From NCBI GenBank assembly GCA_958438125.1, contig CAUBQN010000084.1:1-6342 (forward strand): 6,342 nt of DNA. The letters are read 5' to 3'. How positions within the stretch are numbered: position 1 is the first letter of the stretch; the number at the start of each line of letters is the position of its first letter. Below the pieces are notes generated by a model, which was given only the letters and a program-made list of their open reading frames with translations, was not told the DNA's origin and did no database searches. The translations under genes were made by a program, and so were the position numbers. Positions 1 through 4,732 of the stretch are shown piece after piece. This DNA comes from an uncultured Collinsella sp. GTDB lineage: Bacteria; Actinomycetota; Coriobacteriia; Coriobacteriales; Coriobacteriaceae.

Positions 1-73
1 TCGTGAGCTGGGCGCCCATGGAATCGATGGCCGCGGTGAGGCCGCCGCGCTTGATAGTGGTGACGGTGGACAT
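1..73 (-). CDS. Aldose 1-epimerase-like protein, N-terminal fragment
   Basis: Only the first 24 codons are inside the window; the gene continues off the left edge. The start is the ATG read leftward from 73, with a GGAGGA Shine-Dalgarno six bases upstream (80-85). The visible peptide begins MSTVTTIKRGGLTAAIDSMG and continues AQLT. A short beta strand followed by I-x-x-x-G-A-(Q/E)-L is how aldose 1-epimerase (galactose mutarotase-like) proteins begin; in those proteins it precedes the sugar-binding beta-sandwich that interconverts alpha and beta anomers of hexoses in the cytoplasm. This rests on pattern memory of a short stretch, so the family is tentative; the existence and start of the gene are solid. 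A perfect dyad at 94-116 in its leader may be its operator. Confidence 0.6.
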   Translation of the reverse strand, partial: MSTVTTIKRGGLTAAIDSMGAQLT

Positions 74-79
74 GCTACT

Positions 80-85
80 TCCTCC
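80..85 (-). promoter_or_regulatory. Shine-Dalgarno site of the left-edge gene
   Basis: Read leftward this is GGAGGA with a six-base spacer to the ATG at 73-71. It is a near-perfect anti-16S match and fixes the start of the truncated left gene. Confidence 0.8.
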
Positions 86-93
86 AAAAGTAA

Positions 94-116
94 ACAATAG
101 TGTCGAGGGCTATTGT
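94..116. promoter_or_regulatory. Perfect dyad ACAATAG-N9-CTATTGT, candidate operator
   Basis: Two perfect 7-bp inverted arms (94-100 and 110-116) are separated by nine bases, centred about 32 bp upstream of the left gene's start codon. Size and placement fit a dimeric repressor site overlapping the promoter or leader of that gene. No regulator is encoded nearby, so the binding protein is unknown. It could also form a weak RNA hairpin in the leader. Confidence 0.45.
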
Positions 117-186
117 GCCACTCTTGGCGGCGGGACGGGACAGCAGGCGATTATTGAGTAGCCATAGCGGAATGAGCGGCGAGCAC

Positions 187-1056
187 CTACTGGGTATCCA
201 CGTAAAGGTCGAACCCGCCCTGCGGTGTGGTGTCGACCGTGTCGGGCGCCTGTGAGTTAAAGCTCACGGGGACCATGCGCTTTGAGGCACGGAAGCGCGT
301 GCCGTCGGTGGCGACGGGCGGTTCATCGACGGTGAGCTCGTAGTCGCCGGGCTTAAGTTCGATGCCGTCACCAGCGGAATTGACGTATTGATACTCGTCA
401 ATCGTCTGCCCTTTGAGCGTGCGCCCCACGATGTGGATGAGCATTTGGCTGTCGCCGCGCGCGGTGTCCCACGTCGCGCCGTCCTTGACCTCGACCGACA
501 CATGTACCGAGCGCGTGCGGCCGAGCGATTGCTCGACAGACATCTCGACCTTGGCGGCGTCTTTTCGCTGCTGCTCGACATGGCTCCAGACGTTTCCAAT
601 TACCGAGCATGCGATAACGCCGGCCATGAAGGCGATAAGGATGGGGCCGAGCGGAGAGCGACGTCCTGCATCTTCCTCGCGAGACAGATTGGGGCGTCGT
701 GTGGGCGCGGGCGCCTGAGCGCCCTGCGAGGGCACGTCGAGAATACTGAAGGATGCCGTGCTGTCGGGGTCGATGGTGTGACGCGGCTGCGGGGTCTTTG
801 CCGGCGAGATTGACATGTCAGCTGGCTCGCCGAGCGTGGCCGTAGCGTCGGCCTTGGCCTCGTCTGCCTCGGCCTGGGCCCAAGCTTGTTCGAAGGTCAG
901 GGGCTCAACGGGGTCGAGGGCGGCGTCCGAGTCGGCGGCGACGTCGTTGCCGGTCTCGTCCTCGTCGCTCGACACGTCACGCGACGTGGGCTCGTCCCAC
1001 TCCTCGTCCGGAGCCTCACCCTCGCTATACCACCATTCAAAGTTATCGATATCCAT
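187..1056 (-). CDS. Acidic single-pass membrane protein of unknown function (289 aa)
   Basis: I do not recognise a named family. The ATG at 1056-1054 has an AAGGGG Shine-Dalgarno (1065-1070) eight bases away. Residues 1-75 are very rich in Asp and Glu and look disordered, with a short aromatic start (NFEWWYSEGE). Residues 80-133 are Pro/Ser/Thr-rich and linker-like, ending in a basic cluster (RR at 120-121, RR at 132-133). A hydrophobic helix follows at about 136-156 (PLGPILIAFMAGVIACSVIG). Basic residues before the helix predict an inside N-terminus and an outside C-terminus. Residues 170-289 alternate in beta-like fashion with a GIELKPGDYELTV segment, suggesting a small extracytoplasmic beta domain. 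The gene is complete and separated from both neighbours by more than 100 bp, so probably monocistronic. It could be a cell-envelope or secreted-protein accessory; no enzymatic motif is visible. Confidence 0.8.
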   Translation of the reverse strand: MDIDNFEWWYSEGEAPDEEWDEPTSRDVSSDEDETGNDVAADSDAALDPVEPLTFEQAWAQAEADEAKADATATLGEPADMSISPAKTPQPRHTIDPDSTASFSILDVPSQGAQAPAPTRRPNLSREEDAGRRSPLGPILIAFMAGVIACSVIGNVWSHVEQQRKDAAKVEMSVEQSLGRTRSVHVSVEVKDGATWDTARGDSQMLIHIVGRTLKGQTIDEYQYVNSAGDGIELKPGDYELTVDEPPVATDGTRFRASKRMVPVSFNSQAPDTVDTTPQGGFDLYVDTQ

Positions 1057-1058
1057 AC

Positions 1059-1070
1059 GGGGCGCCCCTT
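1059..1070 (-). promoter_or_regulatory. Ribosome-binding site overlapping a GC palindrome
   Basis: Read leftward, AAGGGG (1070-1065) is the Shine-Dalgarno for the acidic membrane protein. Four of its bases belong to a perfect 10-bp palindrome, GGGGCGCCCC (1059-1068), which could pair with itself and partly hide the site. The effect on translation is inferred. Confidence 0.45.
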
Positions 1071-1141
1071 AGGCCTCGCAAATAAACACTCGCTAGTCTT
1101 ATACCCCCAGACGGCACGGCGGCTCGCCGGCACAGATAGGA

Positions 1142-1206
1142 AAACCATCACAACATTCGACGCTTTTCCTCGATTTCGAGATTTTCGCCGAATGTTGTGA
1201 CGGTTT
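1142..1206. repeat. Long imperfect inverted repeat (18-bp arms, 29-bp loop)
   Basis: The left arm (1142-1159, reading AAACCATCACAACATTCG) and the right arm (1189-1206) are reverse complements except at one position. The loop (1160-1188) contains its own dyad, CTCGA-TT-TCGAG (1169-1180). The element lies between divergent genes and is followed 20 bp later by a different palindrome sharing the CGAATGT edge. It looks like a REP or miniature-transposon-type repeat; there is no T tract to make it a standard terminator. Its family was not identified. Confidence 0.6.
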
Positions 1207-1225
1207 GGGCGGCAGCCACGCCGCG

Positions 1226-1258
1226 AATGTGACAAAGAGACTGTCCCTTTGTCACATT
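1226..1258. repeat. 33-bp palindromic repeat, copy 1 (one mismatch)
   Basis: Arms AATGTGACAAAG-A-GAC and the reverse complement of AATGTGACAAAGGGAC flank a central T at 1242. One arm carries an A (1238) where the other two copies in this window carry G, so the dyad has a single mismatch. It lies upstream of the exporter gene, in the divergent region. The other copies are at 4690-4720 and 6237-6269. Confidence 0.9.
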
Positions 1259-1272
1259 CTGTTAGAGTTGCA

Positions 1273-1285
1273 GGGATTGAATCCC
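1273..1285. promoter_or_regulatory. Small palindrome GGGATTGAATCCC before the exporter
   Basis: Perfect 6-bp arms around a single G sit 30 bp upstream of the probable exporter start. The site lies just after a weak -35-like TTGCAG (1268-1273) and before an AT-rich TATTCA (1289-1294), but the 15-bp gap between those is short for a sigma-70 promoter. It is a candidate repressor site for the transporter; no cognate regulator gene is in the window. Confidence 0.3.
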
Positions 1286-1303
1286 GCTTATTCATGCGAC
1301 ATT

Positions 1304-1307
1304 GGAG
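1304..1307 (+). promoter_or_regulatory. Shine-Dalgarno that selects a TTG start for the exporter
   Basis: GGAG at 1304-1307 lies eight bases before TTG at 1316-1318. No comparable site precedes the other in-frame candidates (TTG 1205, GTG 1307). Starting at 1205 would also force translation through the intergenic palindrome at 1226-1258. Confidence 0.65.
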
Positions 1308-1315
1308 TGACAACC

Positions 1316-2551
1316 TTGACCGCCGCAACCACGCCAAAAAGTAAGTCAACCGCCGCCGCGCTCTCCCCCGCGCGCACCAAGCTCTGCCTGGCGCTGCTCG
1401 TGTTGTTAGGCTTTTCGCTCGGCTGCTCCGAGTTCGTGGTCATCGGCATCGAAAGTGACTTGGCGACGGAACTCGGCGTATCGCTTGCCACCGCAGGCCA
1501 ACTTATTAGCGTGTTCGCACTGATCTACGCTATCTCGACGCCGGTGCTCGCGCTCAGCACGGGGCGTTTTCGCCGCTACCAGCTGCTCGTGTGCTACAGC
1601 ATCGTCTTTGTGCTCGGCAACCTGGTCATGGCGTTGGCGCCCAACTTCCAGGTGCTGTTCATCTCGCGCATCATCCTGGGCTCCGTCTCGGGCGCACTGC
1701 TCGCCGTGGGCGTGACGTACATCCCCGAGCTTCTGTCTCCGCAGCAAACTTCGCTTGCCATCTCGGTGGTATATGGTGCGTTTTCCGTGGCAATGGTCTT
1801 TGTCACTTCGATCGGCAAGTTTGTGGCCGACACGCTCGATTGGCACGTGGCCATGTACGGCACGCTGGCCTTTGCCGTTCTGATCTGCGGAGCGCTCGTG
1901 GCGTTTATGCCGCGCGCTGGGCAAACCGACGTGCCCGCCACCTTTCGCGAGCAGGCGGGTCTGCTACGCGAGCCGAGCATCATCACCGGCATGCTCATCT
2001 TTTTGTTTGGCGTGGGGTCGGTCTACGTTTTCTACGGCTACGTGACGCCTTATCTTGAGCAGGTGCTGGGCATGGGCACGGTCGAAGCCAGTACCACGCT
2101 CATGGCCTACGGCGTGTTCTGCCTGATCTCGAACATCCTGGGCGGATGGATCGATGCGCGCTTTGGCATGAAGGCGCTACTCGTGACGTTTGTGCTGCAG
2201 GCTGCAGCGTTACTCGGACTGTTTGCTGTGGGCGGCACCATGCCGCTCGCGCTGGTCTTTGTCTTTAGCCTGGCGATGCTCATGTACCTGTTCTCGGTGT
2301 CGTGCATCACGCACTTTATGGATGTGGCACGCAGCCGCCACCCCAAGTCGATGGTACTCGCAAGTTCGGTTGAGCCCATGGCGTTTAACGTCGGCATCTC
2401 GTTTGGCACCGCAGTGGGCGGCGCCGTGGTAAGCGGAGTTGGCATTGCATATGTAGGCGCGGTCGGTGCCGTGTTCTCGCTTGTGGCCTGGGCGCTCACG
2501 CTGGTGACGATTAAGTTGGCTCGCTGGGAGCGCCGTCGTCAATCAGCATAG
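1316..2551 (+). CDS. Major facilitator superfamily exporter, DHA1/AraJ-like
   Basis: A 411-residue integral membrane protein with about 12 hydrophobic segments in two six-helix halves, the usual size for drug:H+ antiporter-1 transporters. TM1 (about 23-44) carries GCSEFVVIGI followed by a short loop to LGVSLATAGQLISVFAL. This matches the AraJ/YdhP/sugar-efflux branch, where an (A/S)EF in TM1 precedes a G-x-S-x-x-x-A-G loop. The TM2-TM3 loop (STGRFRRYQLL, about 81-91) is a degenerate motif A, and GGWIDARFG (276-284) is its counterpart in the second half. A polar loop at about 200-220 divides the halves. The C-terminus ends in a basic tail (RWERRRQ). It likely exports a small molecule using proton motive force; the substrate cannot be read from sequence. 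The TTG start at 1316 is chosen for its GGAG site eight bases upstream. It appears monocistronic, with no obvious strong terminator after it. Confidence 0.9.
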   Translation: MTAATTPKSKSTAAALSPARTKLCLALLVLLGFSLGCSEFVVIGIESDLATELGVSLATAGQLISVFALIYAISTPVLALSTGRFRRYQLLVCYSIVFVLGNLVMALAPNFQVLFISRIILGSVSGALLAVGVTYIPELLSPQQTSLAISVVYGAFSVAMVFVTSIGKFVADTLDWHVAMYGTLAFAVLICGALVAFMPRAGQTDVPATFREQAGLLREPSIITGMLIFLFGVGSVYVFYGYVTPYLEQVLGMGTVEASTTLMAYGVFCLISNILGGWIDARFGMKALLVTFVLQAAALLGLFAVGGTMPLALVFVFSLAMLMYLFSVSCITHFMDVARSRHPKSMVLASSVEPMAFNVGISFGTAVGGAVVSGVGIAYVGAVGAVFSLVAWALTLVTIKLARWERRRQSA

Positions 2552-2656
2552 CCCCGGATGCAGGCATAGGGGCGAACATAGCCCAAGGTGGCGAGCAACC
2601 GGTGAAAACCGTCCCATACGAGTAGTGTTTATCCGCCTGCAAGCTCCAGCAGTGCA

Positions 2657-2749
2657 ATTTCGTGTACTTCAGATACACACTTTTCTACTATTTCGTGTAT
2701 TCCAAGTACATGAAATCGTACTAAACTATGTATCTGATGTACACGAAAT
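2657..2749. repeat. Array of three TGTA-N7-TACA dyads at exact 33-bp pitch
   Basis: Dyads lie at 2663-2677, 2696-2710 and 2729-2743, centres 2670, 2703 and 2736, so the pitch is exactly 33 bp twice. Each has TGTA, seven variable bases, then TACA. The outer flanks extend the homology: ATTTCGTGTA at 2657-2666 and 2690-2699 on the plus strand, and its minus-strand counterpart ending at 2749. The middle unit is close to a full 27-bp palindrome (2690-2716, arms of 10 with one mismatch). The array ends 15 bp before the start codon of the downstream AAA_14/DUF4143 ATPase, so it must overlap the promoter or 5' leader. It is probably an operator array for that gene. A matching 33-bp architecture precedes the other ATPase in the window. 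Confidence 0.8.
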
Positions 2750-2750
2750 T

Positions 2751-2757
2751 GGAAAGG
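2751..2757 (+). promoter_or_regulatory. Shine-Dalgarno site of the first ATPase
   Basis: GGAAAGG ends seven bases before the ATG at 2765, supporting that start. It abuts the last repeat of the 33-bp array, so a protein bound there could also affect translation or early elongation. Confidence 0.7.
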
Positions 2758-2764
2758 CGGCCCC

Positions 2765-4135
2765 ATGCGCAGATCAATCGAATCCGTTATCGAATCATGG
2801 GCGACAAAGGACGCGTCGCGCCCCCTCCTCATCCGTGGTGCGCGACGCGTAGGCAAAACGTACGTTGCCGAGGAAATCGGCAGACGAATCGCCGGCGATG
2901 CGTTTGTCAAACTCGACTTTCAGACCGATCTTGAGCTGATCGCTCCGCTGTTCGGCTGTCCTACCGACGACGTTGACGCCATCGTGGCGCGAATCTCAGA
3001 CTATAAACGCACCCCCATTCGCAAAGAAACCGCCTTCATCCTGTTTGACGAGGTGCAGCTCTGCGAACGGGCGCTCAACTCGCTTCGCTTTTTTTCGGGT
3101 TCGGGCTGGCGCATATGCGCGACCGGCAGTCAGCTCGGCGTCGCCACGCGCAAGCGCAAGTTGCCTTTTCCCAGCGGCGTTCGTCAAGAGACCATGCATC
3201 CTATGTCGTTCGAGGAGTTTCTCTGGGCGCTCGACGAGGAGCAGATGGCCAATGCCATTCGTACCCACGCCGGCACGCTCGAGACCTACGCCGCGCACCA
3301 AGCCGCGCTCAGCCTGTTTCATCGATACCAGATCGTGGGCGGCATGCCCGCCGCCGTCAACGCATATCGCAAAACGTTATCCATCGAGGATGCGCGCGTC
3401 GAGCAGCGCGAAATCGACGAGACCTATACCGCCGATATGACCGACCCCGAAAACGGGATCAGCGGCGTGGCGGCGCGCAAGGTCTGGCGCTCCATTCCGT
3501 CCCAGCTGCTGAGATCGTCCACAAAAAAATTCAAGTACTCCGAGGTCGAACGCGGAGGCCGTCGCGCCAAGCTTATCGAGCCGCTCGACTGGCTCGAAGG
3601 CGCCGGCATCATATCGGTCAACAACCTGACCGAAGGCATCGAGCCTCCCCTCGTTCCCTTCGACGACGAAGATGGAAGTTTCTTTAAGGTCTATCTTCTC
3701 GATACCGGCCTCATGTTCTACAAACTCGGCATCAACCCGCGGCTCTGGCTCGACCTCAAAGAGGATTCCGCCATAGCGCTATCTTCCGACTTCCGAGGCG
3801 CCCTGGCGGAAAACTCGGTCATGCAAGCATTTTCGGGCAATAGCTTGCAGACGTATTACTGGGTGCCGCCGTCGTCTTGGAAGACGACCGGCGAGCTCGA
3901 TTTTTTACTTCAGACCGACCGTATGGAAATTGTGCCCGTCGAAGTAAAGTCCGCACGTAACGTGCGCGCGAGAACCCTCGGGTCGTTTATGGACAAAGCC
4001 CGATCGCCATATGCCTACATTTTGTCCGAGAACAATTTTTCCCGCAGCGAAACCGATGACGGGCGCGAGCTGCGCCACCTCCCCTTGTACGCAGCGGGCT
4101 TTATTGGAGCAAACTGCCTCAAGAGCAGTCTGTAA
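2765..4135 (+). CDS. AAA+ ATPase with AAA_14 and DUF4143 domains (COG1373 type)
   Basis: 456 residues, normal length for the family. The N-terminal AAA_14 domain (about 1-160) has a Walker A motif GARRVGKT (25-32), Walker B FILFDEVQ (91-98), and a sensor-1-like ICATGSQLG (117-125). The family signature MSFEEFLWAL (147-156) follows. VGGMPAAV (191-198) and the REIDETYTADM helix (215-225) lead into DUF4143. The C-terminal part carries a PD-(D/E)XK-like set: E349 (GALAEN), D379 (GELDF), and E393 with K395 (VEVKS). All expected motifs are intact, so it is unlikely to be a decaying copy. The biochemical role of this family is not established; ATP hydrolysis coupled to a nuclease-fold domain acting on DNA is the reasonable guess. 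The start at 2765 has GGAAAGG seven bases upstream. Three 33-bp-phased dyads precede it. The phosphatase gene begins 33 bp downstream in the same direction and may be co-transcribed. Confidence 0.92.
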   Translation: MRRSIESVIESWATKDASRPLLIRGARRVGKTYVAEEIGRRIAGDAFVKLDFQTDLELIAPLFGCPTDDVDAIVARISDYKRTPIRKETAFILFDEVQLCERALNSLRFFSGSGWRICATGSQLGVATRKRKLPFPSGVRQETMHPMSFEEFLWALDEEQMANAIRTHAGTLETYAAHQAALSLFHRYQIVGGMPAAVNAYRKTLSIEDARVEQREIDETYTADMTDPENGISGVAARKVWRSIPSQLLRSSTKKFKYSEVERGGRRAKLIEPLDWLEGAGIISVNNLTEGIEPPLVPFDDEDGSFFKVYLLDTGLMFYKLGINPRLWLDLKEDSAIALSSDFRGALAENSVMQAFSGNSLQTYYWVPPSSWKTTGELDFLLQTDRMEIVPVEVKSARNVRARTLGSFMDKARSPYAYILSENNFSRSETDDGRELRHLPLYAAGFIGANCLKSSL

Positions 4136-4154
4136 GCCCTGCGCGACCGCCTAG

Positions 4155-4160
4155 AAAGGA
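4155..4160 (+). promoter_or_regulatory. Shine-Dalgarno site of the phosphatase gene
   Basis: AAAGGA lies eight bases before the ATG at 4169, within the 33-bp gap after the first ATPase stop codon. It supports independent translation within a possible two-gene transcript. Confidence 0.7.
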
Positions 4161-4168
4161 AGCCGCTC

Positions 4169-4615
4169 ATGCAACGCATTCTTTTTATCTGCTATGGAAA
4201 TATCTGCCGCTCGACGATGGCTGAGTCCGTGTTTACCGAGCTGGTGCGCCGCGCTGGACGCGAGGCGGAGTTTGCCATTGATTCCGCTGCAACGTCGACC
4301 GAGGAGATCGGCAACCCGCCGCATCGTGGCACCGTTGCCAAGCTGCGTGAAGTCGGGATTCCTGTCGTTGCGCACCGTGCCCGCCAGGTGCGTCGCGCGG
4401 AGTATGGCAACTGGGATCACATTGTCTACATGGATGCTGAGAACGCGCGTGGCCTGCGTCGCATCTTTGGCGACGACCCCGACGGCAAGGTTACGCGCTT
4501 GCTCGATTGGACCGATCGCCCCGGCGACGTAGCCGACCCCTGGTACACCGGCAATTTCGACGCCACCTACCGCGATGTACTCGCCGGTTGCACCGCTATG
4601 CTCGAGCAGCTGTAG
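4169..4615 (+). CDS. Low-molecular-weight protein tyrosine phosphatase
   Basis: 148 residues, close to the usual 150-160 for this cytoplasmic enzyme class. The phosphate-binding loop, C-x5-R-S, is complete near the N-terminus as CYGNICRS (8-15). C8 would be the nucleophile and R14 would bind phosphate. The general-acid aspartate is D123 in the conserved DPWYTG loop (123-128). The central HIVYMDAENARGL (84-96) matches the family's (I/V)-x-x-M-D-x-x-N stretch. It should hydrolyse phosphotyrosine on proteins; in bacteria the usual partners are tyrosine kinases of envelope polysaccharide systems, but none is visible here. The related arsenate reductases share the fold, but the DPW loop favours a phosphatase. 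It follows the first ATPase by 33 bp on the same strand. That may be simple read-through rather than a functional pairing. Confidence 0.93.
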   Translation: MQRILFICYGNICRSTMAESVFTELVRRAGREAEFAIDSAATSTEEIGNPPHRGTVAKLREVGIPVVAHRARQVRRAEYGNWDHIVYMDAENARGLRRIFGDDPDGKVTRLLDWTDRPGDVADPWYTGNFDATYRDVLAGCTAMLEQL

Positions 4616-4653
4616 GCGCTCGGGCGGCGCGGGCACACGGGCCACGCCATCGG

Positions 4654-4685
4654 CATAAAACGAGCGTGGGAGAAAATCCACACTC
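4654..4685 (-). terminator. Possible leftward terminator between convergent genes
   Basis: Read leftward, GAG-T-GTGG (4685-4678) can pair with CCAC-G-CTC (4669-4662) across an A/T-rich loop, with one mismatch in the stem. GTTTTAT follows (4661-4655). The T tract is short, so this is a weak intrinsic terminator candidate for the second ATPase transcript. Confidence 0.35.
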
Positions 4686-4689
4686 ATGA

Positions 4690-4720
4690 ATGTGACAAAG
4701 GGACTGTCCCTTTGTCACAT
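4690..4720. repeat. 31-bp palindromic repeat, copy 2 (perfect)
   Basis: Perfect inverted repeat with 15-bp arms (ATGTGACAAAGGGAC) around a T at 4705. It matches copies 1 and 3 and lies 12 bp beyond the stop codon of the leftward second ATPase. In that transcript it would form a stable hairpin near the 3' end, possibly a terminator-like or stabilising structure, although no T tract follows directly. Confidence 0.9.
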
Positions 4721-4732
4721 CCGGGACTGGCC

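Noticed and set aside
388..813. Rightward frames opposite the acidic membrane protein gene
   Set aside because: High GC content keeps antisense frames open. They lack Shine-Dalgarno sites, while the leftward frame has a good site and a clear domain layout.
1098..1103. TATAAG as a -10 box for the acidic membrane protein gene
   Set aside because: No recognisable -35 element lies 16-18 bp upstream on the leftward strand, so the promoter is not supported.
2552..2640. Possible riboswitch-like stretch with CGGTGAAAACCG (2600-2611) after the exporter
   Set aside because: The GGTGAAAACC segment recalls part of a cobalamin riboswitch, but the B12 box and the rest of the core are absent. A 4-bp stem with a GAAA loop is too little to call.
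2657..2755. CRISPR-like array
   Set aside because: The units are imperfect dyads with diverged intervening bases, only three copies, and no cas genes or leader. They sit in a promoter position.
2625..2852. Open frames on both strands across the first repeat array, giving an 11-residue repeat rich in V-H-E-I
   Set aside because: The 33-bp pitch equals 11 codons, and the dyads make both strands open, so peptide repeats follow from the DNA repeats. No Shine-Dalgarno site precedes the GTG at 2625, the frame overlaps the ATPase start, and the equivalent array before the second ATPase contains stops. A conserved peptide in relatives would reopen the question.
4151..4687. Long frame opposite the phosphatase gene
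   Set aside because: It is the antisense shadow of a gene with an intact C-x5-R-S loop and DPW motif, and has no recognisable domain of its own.
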